In this document: positions 10,401 through 24,434 of the stretch, one piece after another | How positions within the stretch are numbered: the stretch's first letter is position 1 | Layout of the letters: each line of letters starts with the position of its first letter | From: Pampus argenteus | Lineage: Eukaryota; Chordata; Actinopteri; Scombriformes; Stromateidae | Length of the DNA stretch: 64,000 nt | Direction: 5' to 3' | Assembly (NCBI GenBank): GCA_036937835.1 | Contig: CM072863.1 | Coordinates: forward strand, 8,066,001-8,130,000 | Notes under the pieces: generated by a model | What the model saw: only the letters and a program-made list of their open reading frames with translations | The model's database searches: none | What the model was told of the DNA's origin: nothing | Program-made: the position numbers and the translations under genes

Positions 10401-13400
10401 ACTTGTTCTTTCTGAGCTGGGGACTGACATAAAAACTGGAATTAAATCACAACCTCAGGTCCAGCGCAGCTCAGTGTCCTCACCTGGCTTCTATGAGTCC
10501 AAGCACGCGCTCCTCCCACTGCTCCGACACTGTCAGCAGCTCTTGCAGACGAGCCATAGCCCTTTCCACAGAGCTGTGAGGAGCCAGGCCCACACCCTGG
10601 TCTATCAGCCTCCTCATGGTGTCCAGACAGAGGCTGTCCGGCCTGCTGCTGGCTTGCTGCACAGCCTCCAGCCAGCGAGCCTGCTCCAGTCTCTCCCTGA
10701 GCAGGGGCAGCTGGGGCAGCTCCACGTCCAGGCTGAGGCTCACATCCAGCAGGTCCTGAAGCTCCAGCGGGCTGGGTGACTCATCCGAAAGGAGTCTTTC
10801 ACTGCGCTGCTGGAATTCATCCACCCGGGTCAACAGGTCCTGGAGGTCACAACAGGTATTAGGGACAGATCAATATTGAAATACTGGAAAAAAAACTACT
10901 TCAGTAATTTTACTTGTGTCCTGCCATAAAAACAATGTTTTTTTGTTCGTATGAAGTTGAGCCAGAGCTCAATGTAAAGTTTGCAGTCATATTTCAAATT
11001 CTGTTAAAGAATTAATCTAATCCAAGCGTACTAACCTTTAGTAAAGGAGCCTGTCGGATGTTACACGGCAGGCTGTCCAATTGCCGGACAAAAGACCTCA
11101 GCTCCTCCACAGTCAACTCGTTCTGACTTTGAGACTTTCCTCCACCAGAACGATACCTACAACACACGTGAAAACTGCATTACAGATCGCTAAAGGACAA
11201 ACATCAATATGATAAAACTGCCATAAAATAACTCAAGTAAAAGAAATGAAAATGTAGTCTCCACAAATAATAAAATCTGTATTATGTCACCTTTACAAAC
11301 GTTAAATAGAAAAAACTACAAGTAGATGAGCTCCACTTTCTCATTCATATCATATTTTCATTGTTACATGAATGATTGTCACATATCAGTGTCCAGTGTG
11401 TTGCATTAGGTGTCTGAATTAACATATTTATTGCATTTGAAGTACAAATTGACTTTTAAATAGTAGTGCTGCAACACAGTGTTAATTTAAACCATTATGA
11501 GACCGAACGTACTGTACGTCAAATCTATTTTTGTAGTACCTCGTCTGCCTTTTCCCATTCAGAAGCTGTTGTGCCATCACAGCAACTTTATCGGCCTCTG
11601 AGGCAACAATGCGTAGCTGATCCAGGAGGCTGGTTTGTGGGAACGATTTTGTTTCCGCCTGCTCCACCAGGCTGTGAAGCTCTTCCAGACCTGACCAGAA
11701 AGGCGTACCAGAAAGTTCTTAAACATACCAACGTACTGTAGCACATTGTTAAAATGTATTATTGAATCTGTGTGTGTGGGAGACATGATAAAAAGGTTTT
11801 CCTCATTTGTCTGTTCAACAAAAGACACAAGAAAATGCTGCAGCAGCTAGCTAGTCAACAACTATCTTAAAATATAAAGTAAAGTAATACACAGACAGAA
11901 TGGGGATGAGAAGGGTATATTTGAGATAACAGGGTGTGTGGATGTCTAGACATTTTTTTTTGCATTAACATCTCACCTCTTTTCTTGCTTTCCTTGTTCT
12001 CCAGGATGTCCTGCACATTACACAGCCAGTCTTTATAAGACTCTACACGCAGTGTCACTGATGCCATCATGGGGTACAACTGATCCAGTGTAAACTTGTA
12101 ACTGAAGGAAAAAATAAAAGACAATGAATATACAATGACGATTTTGACATTTTGCCAAGTTCACTAAAAATCAACCTAACACCTAAACTACAATAATGGC
12201 TATTACTGCAAAACTAAACTATCTTTTCATTCATGTAACAGTTTGAAAATGATTCATACCAACTATCAGGTTATAACTGGTAAAAGTGAAAATCTACTTT
12301 TCTATTGCAACCGCAAATTTACTTTCCCGTTATAATTCTGTCTTTACTCACTGACAAACAAATTCAAAGCAGATGTATTTTCTGCCTATATGATGTATTT
12401 GAATGGCTGAATAAAAAAATATTCATTATATTTTTAATGTCATCATCTCTGCCAGTTCAAAATAGTTTTATTATCATTCAGGGTTTTTTCAGCTTAACTG
12501 ATGCAGTTAATTCATGATAGCATTGAAAAGAAACAAGTCAAATTCAAACAGTTGCTGTCGTTACTGAAGACTCACTGAAGTGTCAGGTTGCTAAGCGGAC
12601 AGGAGCAGAGGTCCTGGGCGTGGTACAGACAAACCATCTTGCCAGGACTGCAGACACAGGTGATGCCAGACAGGTAGCAGGTGGTCCGACACTTGCAGCA
12701 CTGCCGCTCCTCGTCTGGGAGCACCTCATAATCAACTTGTTGAGACTGCACCACACCCTGGGGATAAAAAGTCAGTCATTAAAGTAACAGAGGAGACAGA
12801 GAGGCTGGATACAACAGCTGTGCAGGCAAGAAAAACAACCTAAATAATATATGATAAACATCTACAAATGTTCAAGGAGTTCCCTATTTTAACCCTGATG
12901 TCCCATAAAAAAAAACAGGAAAACACCTGTTAATTGAAGTTTTGCTTTAACGCCACCAAATGTAGCAAATACATTGCACTCGTGATAATGTTATACATCA
13001 GACTACAGTGATGTTCTTTTCATTGCGTCCTATTGTCACTAATGTGCCTTGATATGTCAAGTTACATATCATTACACCTCCTGAATGTCTGAACTTAAAC
13101 TATACACTTACATCATTGAGCTTGGTTATTAATCTGGTTTATTAAAATGAAAAAAGAGAATATGAGTCCTACAGATTAGAGTTGCTTACCATCTTGTTAA
13201 CGCTCTCTCTTAGTTCCTCTTCTTCTTGGATCATGACGACCATCTCCTTCTGCACTGCTGAGGCCAGGTCGACATCCATGGTGTCTGCTTTAAAGGCCAT
13301 GTTACAAACCATCTCGTCATGGGAGAAGACGCAGTACCTGCTCAGCTGACGATAGTGTTTCACACAGTTGCGGCCAATAGGCATCTGCCAGAAAGCATGA

Positions 13401-16400
13401 AGATGAGGTTGAGTTTTTAAGTGATGGGCCTGAAGTCACTTTTACAGCAGAAACAATAAACAACAAGTTTCTGTTATAGAAAAATCAGATTTTTCAGTCA
13501 CTGTAAATTTTTTGTTTCACTGGGCACCAACAAAACTGAAAAATGAACATGACATACATACATTTTCAATCAAAGTATTTTAAAATGTTTGGTAATGTGT
13601 AAAAGGATTTGATTAACTCTTTTTCTTACCCAGTCCATGGTACAGAAGTTGACAGCTTCAGCAAAGTTGAAACCCTGGTTGAATCCACTGTGATACGCTC
13701 TGGGGAAAGTGATGACAAACTCGCCTGCACATTGGTTGGTGCGATAGATCTACCGATGGTACGGAAGAAAAATTACACTTTATAAATGTTCAACAGTCCC
13801 CTTTTTTTTAAGCTTCTTATTAAAAAGTAGACTGAGAGCCGTGTTGAACACAGTAATTTTCTAAATTCAGATTAATTATGTATTTGAAATGTAATGTAAG
13901 AAACTGCATCATTTCCACTTTCCTGATGCGAGAGGAGCATGTTGAGGTATTTCTGTATGTATTAAGCATTGAACACCTGATGCAAATGCACAGTCACTAA
14001 TAAAACAGTAACAAAGCATTGCATTTGATCTTTGTGTGTTTGTGTGATATTAGCATGTCACACATTTTATTTTCAGCCTTATTTATTTTAAAGATGCAGC
14101 CTCATCTCAGGTGCTTAAATGTGATAATTAATCAGTGAATATAACAATGAGCAGCTTACCGGGATGCCGTTGTTCATCAACGTGTTGGGATTCATGATGG
14201 TGACGAGCTGGTGAAGGAGGTCTGGCTGGGACTCAAAGAGCTCTGGAGCCAGTTTCTTCATGACCAACTCGAGGTCCTCTGCAGCGTAACCTGGAGCCCC
14301 GTACCACGTCTTTGGCTCCCCCCTGAACAAAACAGTCAAACACGTTAGTGGAAAATCTCCACATTTTACAGGACTGAAATAATACTTAGAAGACTGCTTG
14401 TTTGATTACATGACATATTTCAGAAATTTTTCACAGCTACATTACTTCCCGACAAAAAGAGTGCACTCTACCAGTGAAGATAGTTTATGGAGTAGCTCCA
14501 GTGGTCCTCAATATGCCAGCAGAAGGAGGAGAAGCACATGCCCACATACAGCCAGGGTAACTTCATCCCACATATGTCGGCTGTAATGTGAGTCAGCACC
14601 GAGGCATCAAGCACCGGCATGTTGTTCAGGTTCCATCCGCTGCTCAGGTAATGCTGCGGGTCAGAGACAGGTTTCAACACAAACTTTTTTCAACCACTTT
14701 TTTTAATATACATTTCATAGTATGCAGTAATGGTCAAGTTCAACAAATACAAAAACAGAAGACACCAAATTATGGAGAAAAATTAATTTGGACTGCAGAC
14801 AAGTACAATAAATCTTCCCCATAACAGTCAGATAGACAGACGGATATGGTACCTTGTCATCAGGAGAGACTTCAAAATGGCTGTTGCTTAGAGGGAAACC
14901 ACTCCCAAACTCCTTGGAGGCGATGTCTGCTCCGTATTCTACTGTGACATCCTCCTCGATAGTGCTGACAAGACGCCAGAACTCCTTCTCCACCAGCTCA
15001 GTAGGAACCATCTAAAATACAGAAAGATGTTGTGATGTTAGGACACATCTAGAAATCAAATTTTATATAATTTTCTTTTGGGACCAATACCAGCCTTTTA
15101 CCAAACAAAAGTGTCTCAAACTTGCAGTGCATATGATCTGTTTTTCCCTGCTCAACCAAGTCAGACCTCTAACCTCTTAGCCTGTCTCTCTTCGTGCATT
15201 AGGGTTATACTGCAGCATGTGAGTGTGTGAAACAACAACCCGATAAGATAAACAGGACTGTCTCTGGGATCATCAAAGCATTCCTTTGTGCCAGACCCAA
15301 GTCATAAAACCAAGAGAAAAACTTCCAAGACTGTTTATCTTCAAGATCTGCCTGATCTGTGTCATTATTGGTGGTTGAATTAAAACTTTATTAATCAGTA
15401 ATAATCAATGTACAATTTTGTGTTCCTCTGGGTGTTTGGAGTCAAAACAATATGACAGTTTAAGGAAAACTACTCTAATATGATTTCTAGTAATAGAGGT
15501 GTAACCTTGGGCTTTTCACCAAAAAACACTCGTCCTCACCACTTCAACCCAGAACTATATTTGGTGCCTTATCTCTGCTGGTTTGCGTCACTGCTCCCCT
15601 GCTTTTCTACTAGTAAAGTGTAGGAGATGGAAACAGTTAATGTATTTCCTCCTCATATGATTCAGTCATTGATCATTGCCCTGGTCTCATTTTATCTTCA
15701 GTTGCAGTAGACAGAGTATCTTGGCTAAACAATATGATAAAGATAATAAATCTTATCATTTATTAGTACTACAAATCCCAAACAAGACATGTAACTGAGA
15801 TGAGGTGTAATTGCCAACAAAAACAGATGACTAAATACAACTCACATGAACCGGCATGTTGAAATAATCAGACTTAAAGGAATCAGCCATGTCTCCAAAG
15901 GCTTGGAGGGTGTAGCTCCTGCTGGCCTGCTCAAAACCAAAAGCAACAGGAGGTTTGCCGCACTCCTGTAAAATAAAATAAAGAGATAAATATAAAGTTA
16001 ATTTGCTTTTATTTTTTTTACATCAGACATCAGATAACATATTGTGGCTTCTCTGTCAGACTTTAGCTCCTTGGGGGTGGAGGGTCTGCAGCTCACCTGA
16101 GCCAGGCACTTGGGGCATCTCCAGTCACCTTTGGGAACATCGTGGAGGGGAGGGATCAGGCAGAAGATGTGATAGCTGTCATCACAGCCATCACACAATA
16201 GCAGGCGGTCCTCAGCACTCCCACTGCCACATACCAGGCACATGTACTGCTCTACCTGAGCAGACAAAGCAGGGAGTAGATGAGTGTCTCATTAGTTTTG
16301 TGATTTGCATTTCTTATTCCTGTGATATATAACATCATACCCATAAATCTAGTGTAAAAAATATGCTTACTTTACTCAGGATGGGTTTGTTTGTCGTATT

Positions 16401-19400
16401 TAATATGGTGTCTTCATAATCTGTTGGATGCTTGTGTTCAATGGGCTCCTGCTTCACCTCAGTGACTGCCATTCTCACTGAAAGACATGGATTAAACATC
16501 AGTGGGGGCTTCAAAAACTCTCGAATAATGGTCCCCATTTTATCCAAAATATTTACAAACCAAATATACATACCAAGAAGCAATAATTGTTTTTGTTGTT
16601 ACCTGGCTCATGTTTAGCAGCAAATGTTCCCATCCTCCTCCTGAGATTGGGACGATTCTCACAAACTTCTCCAGGTTCACTTTTAACACAGCCTCTCTGA
16701 GGTCAGAAACACACACACAGACACAAAACAGTGAGTGACCCTTGAAATGCAAAATAACCTCACACTCTGGATTAAAAACCAGTACGTCTTTAGCCATATT
16801 TTACACATCTTGTGACAGCATTAAAAATATATTCCACTATACACATAATGAATTAAACATGATTCAAGAGAATAAGTCAGTCAGGCAGACCAGACTCACT
16901 TCAGATCTCATTCGTTTTGCCCGGCGAGCTATAGTGCAGATCTCCTGGGGCTGGACAGACTGGCGCTGCGGCAGGTCATGAGGGGTGTACTCCTTATCTT
17001 TAGTGTCATTGGTCAAGGTGGCTTTCTGCAAAGAGAAGCAGGTAAGTGTGAGTAAAAAAAACAATCAGTGATGAAACATTTAACTTACTGCTTAAAAATG
17101 TAAAAAGTGAAATAAAATCCATTAAGCCTCTCAATTATTTTCTTAAATTTGAGCCAAATGAAGAAAACACTCCAAAAAGAGCACCTGTGATTAAAATAAT
17201 ACTGTGTGTTAGATGATGTCTAGTCAGCACCAGTACCACACCAGTACTATTATAACACACCAGAGTATGTTATAATAATATATTGTATACCTTGAAAATG
17301 CACTGTACTGGATCATTCATTCTCCCTATAAACATACACTCAATAACAACTGCTGTTCTTGTGGGAAAAGAAAACGCATCAAACAGTGATGGGACGTACA
17401 GGCAGATTGGCTCCAGTCTGGAACAGGTTATATGGGTAGAGGATCCTCTCATAATGTGTCCGCAGATGAGAGCCAATAGCCTTGCCTGGAGCAAAGCCCA
17501 TCTTGACTGATATCCTAGTCCAGCGTCGCTCTCTGCAGACTGCATCGAATCCTCCTTCTTCATTCACCAGCTTAAAAAAGAAAAAAAAAATATGTACACA
17601 ATTCAGCCTTTTATAATTTATGTTCACATGTATATGTAGGAAGATGTTTTGTATTCATGTGTACATAAACTCAAATTTTACTGTAAATTATTAAAATGCA
17701 TACAGAATTTGCAGATACCTTATTCAACTGGTACAGATCCAAAATCTTTCTTTCCACATGAGGTATTTTAAGAGTGCATCCTTGAAACTCCCAGAATTTT
17801 GCTATTTGATCCAGGAAGTTGAGCTTCACTCTAGTCTGAGCCTAAAAAAACATGACGAAAGAAAAGTCAGTTAGTAGTGTTATAAATATTTCATTCTTTA
17901 ACATGACCACAGTTATCAGATACCAGTGACCTTTCGTCTAGATCGTTGTAGAGAAACCTACTGACACTGTCTAGCAATTTTCCAATATTCTTTCTGTTCA
18001 TTCATGTCTGAATAGGAAATAAAGATTGATCAAAGTTTACTGGCTGCACTAATGAGGCAGCTGCTCTCAATGATATAATCAAAAGGCAAACCTGAAATAA
18101 TTTGAGTGTCTGAATCAGGATAAAGAGCAAATTTGACTCTCAACACAATGATTAAACATCAGGATTTATCAGGCATGTTAGAAAGCCTTTGAAAACTACA
18201 CTCAAATAGTGCAATCAGACAGCGAGATGTGTTCATTAGAAAGCATCAGTTTCAGTTCAGGTTTTTGAAGCTGTAATTTGCTTGACCTACATTTCTATCA
18301 ACCAAATACCACATTTACACTTACAATTTATGCATCATAAATATACACACATAATAAAATGAACAAACCTCCAACTCATTAAGCCTTTGTATCCGTGGTG
18401 TGAATTTCAGTCTGTCAACATCACACGCAAATGGTGGCTGCCATTCCTAAAAGAGTATTTAAAAAACAAAAAAACAACAACATTGTATTAATCAACAAGG
18501 CCAGCTTATATAATGAATAGCAAGCCAGTGTGTTCATTTTAATACACTTTGGAATATAATGTAACTGGGTTCTTGACAACAAATAATCGTGAATACACAC
18601 TCAGGCTGAACATTCAAGAGTTTGCATTTCTTCAAGTAAACAGACTATAATTATCGAAGTCAGACCTACATGAAGTCATTGTATGTGTAAACATGCAGAG
18701 ATACTGAGAGACAACAACTCAGGCCTCGGACTGTGCAATATGGCCGATCAATACTGCTAAACAAATAATTATAGGGTTTTTTTTTTGGTAACAATATGCA
18801 ACATGTCTTGCTTGCACAATAATCATATTCACTACGTCTGCATTCAACTGCAATTTTAGGAGTGATATCAAACCAAACACTGAATTTTAAAAATGTTTGT
18901 AAGAACCTTTTAATAAATCATCAGTTCACAGGATTGTTACCAGGATTTCTGACCACTCAAAAAAAAAACAAAAAAAAACCCTAAATGAATACATGAGAGA
19001 GAGTTAACCACATTGACTGTCTTACTGCTAAACAATGACATTTCTGATATTAATGCACACTTAAAAAAAAACACCTACTCACACTAGACCACACAACTTC
19101 CTGCAAGTTTTGAATGTCTCATCAGTAACAGCTCACGAGTCAGGAATATAATACGATTTAAATCATTAAATATGTTTTTTTTGACTCATTTTGTTCAATT
19201 GTGAAAAGAGAAAACAACTTATGAAATGTGTCCTTGTGCTTGTTCTGTGAAGTGTTTATTCTGGTCACCATCAGGTTGATTATTTTATCCCTTGCATACG
19301 AAGCATAATATACAATGTTGTAGATGAGTTACAGAACAGCTGTCAGTTTGACCAAAACTATAAACACGTAAAGCTGCCATTTCTCCAAAGAGTTCAAAAA

Positions 19401-22400
19401 TGCTAATCCTTCAAGGCAAATCGAAGTCTACACATTTGCCCTTCATACAGCTTGCAACAAGCTTTCTCAGACAAACTAACATGTATTTTGATTTGTTCCC
19501 TTTCTTGTGTTCTGAAATCTGAAGCTAAAATAAATCCATAAGCTGAAAGTAAGACTGACAACAGCTTTGCTGGTAATATAAAGAAGTTTTTTGTACAGTG
19601 GACTACTATTCAAAAGCAGCAGCCACCACATAAATTTAAAGCTTATGGAAATTTGGTTAGACAGCATTGACATGAATAGGGAAATGTGCTAAATTAGCAG
19701 GCAAGATGTTGACGTGACTCAGCTCGGCCTTGAAATTAGGCTACAGCTCCAGATCCAAATCAAACTTCAAATCATCACAAAACACATCCTTCATTTATGA
19801 AAAACTTCATTATTCTGTTTATAAATCATCATCCAGTTAGTAAGCAGCACACTACTGCATATAAAGCTACAGAGGGGTTTGTGTTCAGATTTAATACACC
19901 AATGTGTGGACAGGCTTTTTTCTTACTAGAACAGAAATGTCATTCAGAAAAAGGACAATTATAATAACAGTAACACTGCTGTATTATCATCTGTAGACAA
20001 AGCTGGATTAGACCGATAAATGTCCTGGCACAAAAAGAGCTTTGAGGGATATGAAGCTGCACCGGGCTTTCTGACCATCCTTCAAACACAAGTTAACGCC
20101 ACAAGATGAGATTACAAGCGTAACAAAAACATTACTTGCCTTCCACCAAGTACCAAATGATAAGCACAAGTTGTGAGAAGCTAACCACAAATGACCTTAC
20201 ATCACTGAATATGATTTGCATTCATGCTACATGCATCTACATTCAAAATATGACCCGTGTTAAACCCCGGAGGAAATACTGACCAAATACTGTGCACCTA
20301 TAAATCACTGAACAAAAACAGACTGATGCAATCAGTTCATCCTTAATGAAAAAAAAACCCCAAATAAACTATTTTTGGACAGAAAGAGAGAAAAAGAAAA
20401 CAAAGAAAAAAAAAAAAAGACATCTTAGACCAGATCCTATCCAAAAAACAACACAGGATGTTGCATGTAAATGGTGTGTAGCCATGCAAACCCCAGGATG
20501 CACAATACCATCCTCTTTGAAAATGACACACTTGTAGAAGTTCAGATTCACACTGCTGAAGAATTCAAGATTGTTTACTGGGTTTGTTTGGACTGCATGC
20601 CATCCTCCAGCCAAATTTAGGTCTGAATGGTCAAAGGAAACCGTTGGTGCATGACACAGGACTGCACATACTGTTACTTACTCAGGCAAACAGTGAATTC
20701 TGACTTAAATTATAATAATATTTTTTTTTCTTGTTTTGTATAGGTAATCATTTTATATACCAATGTGAACTCAAGGAGCAGACATTGTATTTGAACTTTT
20801 TCAACCCTCTACTTCTCACCATATATGTATGCAGTTTTAAAGACCTTGCATTTCAAAACATGCCAGGGTGGCTATAAATATGTCAGTAAATACAAATGAA
20901 CAGACGTTCACACTAGACGTGTTTTCTGTCTTTGTATTCCTAAATGATAAGATCAACTGGATAAATATCTTTAGAGACATGCAGCCAACAGCTCCTCATA
21001 CAATCCCATGTCACAACAAATTAAGATCATGAGCATCCAATATTTGCTCAAACATTTCTCCACTACCCTTTTTTTCATAACAATTCACCTTCTGTGCAAA
21101 ATAGCCTTTTATAGCTTCCCAATTCTTCTTACTAAAAAAAAAATCTATTATTTGATGGCATACAGCTCCAACAAAACAATTTACATCCTAGAAATTAATG
21201 TTTTAACACTGACAGGAGGATAACAGCCAGAATCAGCCCTTCATCTAATTTGCGTGGAAGCGTGGACACACCCTTGAACAAGACATCTGCCCTCTTCCAA
21301 CACTACGTATCACAAATAAGGTCAACGTAAGATTAATTTGATTTTTTTTTCTGTGGAGAAATATATATATTTTTCATATTCTTTCTGTACTGAAAGACTT
21401 AATATTTGGCTACTGTGACGTTAGGGAGGTGTGGATAATGATACTATCCAATTGGGGGGGAAGAAATAAAATATAAAGACAACCAATCATCCGAGAGTTT
21501 TGTATACTAACATGGTTGTGTTATTCTTCTTATAAATAAATAAAAAAATACGAAGCTAACTAGCTTAAGCTGTCAAGAACCAGGTGTGATGTAATTTAAG
21601 TGAGCTTCACGGGTTAACATGATAAAACTGTTGAAAAGAGAAGCGTACTGTCCGTTATTAGGGCCGTGTTAAAGCGACCCGTCTCTCCATAAACAGTTGG
21701 TCACCGAGCACGTACGTAACGTTAGCCGACGTTACATGTCAGACTACTGCAGCTTTAAAAACAGGCCTGGCTAACGTTACCTCACACTAGCTAAATAAAT
21801 AAAGTCAAAATAAAGTTAGTGTTCGCATTTAGCTAACTGTTTAAACAGCAGTGGCCAAACGACTGACGTTACTTTAAATCTTTGCCGTCCCGACTCCAGG
21901 AAGCGTTTCATTCTGCGCTAACGTAAACAATTTACATAAACGTTATATATTTGCATTAAAAGCAAAATTTAAAGTTTGAATTGTTTTCTTAAAATCATAC
22001 TCTTACAACTGAGTGTTAAGATGAATCTACGTTTGTCTGTGTGGACGTTAAAACTTCGTCAAATTTCGTCCTTTAAATGGCATGTCCGAGTGCTTCACTA
22101 CACAACACCAAGCTCAGGCTAACTGACAATTCAACTCGCAGCCGCAATCCGCCATGTTGAAACCTGTCTAAAAAACACAACTTTGCCTGCTAGTTGACGC
22201 TAAATTATCCTCAGCAGCTGAGGGCAGCACACCACGCAAAATAAAACCAAGAAATAACTGACAAAATTATAAAATACTCACCGGTGGCGGGCGGATCTTA
22301 CAGATACCAGTTTTCTCTGCAATGGGTCGTATTTTGTTGATGTACGCAAAAGGGTCGGCAAATTCCTCACAGCTGGGCTCAAAAACAGGACACTCCGGGG

Positions 22401-22434
22401 GAGGAATGAACTCATTCAGCTGAGGTTGACTCAT
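7437..22434 (-). CDS. kdm5b: Lysine-specific demethylase 5B (JARID1B/PLU-1)
   Basis: Nuclear Fe(II)/2-oxoglutarate dioxygenase that removes methyl groups from H3K4me2/3. Coding exons: 22282-22434, 18369-18446, 17719-17841, 17400-17570, 16900-17025, 16603-16696, 16371-16477, 16097-16255, 15846-15965, 14853-15011, 14472-14653, 14160-14322, 13630-13749, 13190-13384, 12576-12757, 11977-12101, 11540-11690, 11036-11156, 10484-10839, 9755-9893, 9482-9661, 9214-9372, 8557-8976, 8372-8462, 8080-8267, 7701-7964, 7437-7574. They total 4,464 nt, giving 1,487 residues (human 1,544). Domain order: JmjN (about 12-53), ARID (75-165), PHD1 (288-336), JmjC with iron ligands His477, Glu479 and His565, C5HC2 zinc finger (651-711), PLU-1 region, PHD2 (1158-1205), PHD3 (1428-1483). 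The motif TKDKEY-PHD-PQRQSVQP and the overall domain order point to KDM5B rather than KDM5A or KDM5C. The a/b paralogue cannot be assigned. ATG 22434 is the first in-frame ATG. Confidence 0.96.
18447..22281 (-). other. kdm5b: kdm5b intron 1 (longest intron of the gene)
   Basis: A 3.8-kb intron between the JmjN exon and the first ARID exon. It is AT-rich. The end nearest exon 1 (about 21,700-21,900) contains several GTTAGC/GCTAAC and ACGTTA words and more CpG than the rest. No embedded gene or complete transposon was recognised. Confidence 0.7.
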
Positions 22435-23220
22435 CGTTGCATCTTCTTTACAGCTGTGAAATATTTTTAAGGGGTTCCTCACGGTGCTGAATATGCTTGC
22501 TTTTAGATGTCTTGTTTTGTCTTTTCAGTTCATGTCCACTCTCCACTCATTGAACTCAAAGACGAATTATCTAGTTGGAGACGAGAGGGGTGACAGCAAG
22601 AGAGACTGTGTTCCTCCGCCTCAAAAAAGTAGATACCCACACAAATATGTAGGCTACTATTGTTTACGCGTAGATTTGCTGCTACATCTCACGTAAAACA
22701 CACTTTATGTTGTATTAATTGTGCGCGCTGATTTTGATTATATATCTATATATGACATATTTACTACACCGATACAGCTCAAATGGTATATCGTATTGTT
22801 TTTGTGGGAATTATGAGTAGAATAAACGCCTTTAACATGATTTTTCTATTTTCTTACCGTCCAAAATAAACTACAGTAGAGTTTGCTCTCACGCCGTTAG
22901 CACTTTGTAACCATCGTCTTTTTTTAGTTAAGGATTATTAGTTCCGTGGTTTCCTCACAGATGATTGCTCGCTTGTTGTGTGCATTTGATTCGTTTACCC
23001 TGTGGCGCGGCGGTGTACTGAGCTCGCTCGGTTGACATATAACAGGGATTAGTTGGATTGGTTCTTCCTTACGCCGCCCGGCTGGGCCGGAAGAATAGCT
23101 GTAGCAGACGGTACGTTAGGTTTGGTAATTGAACTCACCCAGTAGATCTTTGCGCGCTGGCCGGCTCTTCGTTTTTAAATGGTCTAGAGGAGCTCGCTGA
23201 TTGGATGTTCAAGGCAGCGT
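22435..23220 (-). promoter_or_regulatory. kdm5b: kdm5b 5' UTR and upstream promoter region
   Basis: Sequence upstream of the kdm5b start. The part at about 22,980-23,210 is richer in GC and CpG than its surroundings and carries ATTGG (inverted CCAAT) words near 23,056 and 23,200. The transcription start and any 5' UTR intron cannot be fixed from sequence alone. Confidence 0.4.
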
Positions 23221-23929
23221 CTGTAGTCATATGTTGATAGTTCAGTTTGTTTTAATAATAAACATTTAAATTTAATCAGTTTTTCTATACCAACTCCTGA
23301 ACCTGTAATAAAGTGTAGCCTTTATTATATAGGGAAAAAAAAGTTTTCTTGCAGTTTTTAATTTAGATGCAGGTTTATTGCTAAGTAGGTTTGCACATAC
23401 AAATGGTGTTGCTTTGATGTTGTGGTGCATAACAGTCAAAAATATATAAAAAAGTGTATTAATCCTAAATAATAGAAAAAATACAGCTAAATATATTCTA
23501 CAAAATATGGAAGGAATGTGCAAATGTTCAATCATATATTTATTTATTTAGCAACAAACAAACAAACATGTTGACATATAGGGGGAGCTATTTGGCTTAA
23601 AAATGCATTTATATTTTATATGTTGAAATACATATATTGAATACTTTTTTCCACATCTGTGTTGACACATTTATTTCTGTTGTACATTATCTTAACATCA
23701 TCTGTTTTGTTTTATCTATTAACATTTTCTTATCCATCTTGTCTCATAACATTGTCTTATCAATATTGTCAGTTTTACAATCACATAATCCATAACCATA
23801 TTTTTTAACAACAACAGTTCCATACAGTATCTTAAAATGGTAAGATTATGAACACAGATTTAGTCCCATACAAGGTTAAATATATTCTATTTTATCACCT
23901 GCTAACTGAGAATAGGATCACCTTTTACA

Positions 23930-24000
23930 ATCTGTATCCTGTACGAATTGTAAAGCCCTTTAAAGGCAAATTTGTGATGTTGGGTTACACAAGTAAAAAC
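23930..24000 (+). repeat. Short fish retroposon tail (TTGTAAAGCCCTTT type)
   Basis: The core TTGTAAAGCCCTTTAAAGGC followed by a GGGTTACACAAGTAAAA ending matches the tail of a common teleost retroposon. A second copy lies at 60646-60815. Only the 3' tail is present. Family assignment is from memory. Confidence 0.45.
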
Positions 24001-24434
24001 TTGACAGAGTTAACATTTTTGGCACAATCACATGCATTTAATCCATAAACTGCTGCAAAAAGCATGGCTCACTTTAACTGCACTCATATTGTTTCAGTGA
24101 GTTAGTAAGACTAATTTGAATGTGACTAATTTCTGTTTCATTTGAGCTTTCTGTTAGTGGTCTAATGTGTACAAATGACAGGTGTCTTTCACTATTAGGA
24201 GAAAAATCAGATGCATACATTTCAGTGACATGTGACTGCCTCTCTACTTATGCTACCTCAGTAACGCACCATATTACAAATTGCCAGGAATGCACATTTA
24301 GATGTCCCAACGCATACAGTTGCAGTCAGTATGTAAAATTATACCAATTTTTACAACTGTTATAATTCCACATTTTCAAATGCCCCACTTTTTAAATAAT
24401 ATTCAGAACATAATACTCTTCATCCATAATAGTT

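Noticed and set aside
22435..22482. Upstream in-frame extension of kdm5b
   Set aside because: The extension starts from GTG, not ATG; the first ATG at 22434 gives the family-like N-terminus.
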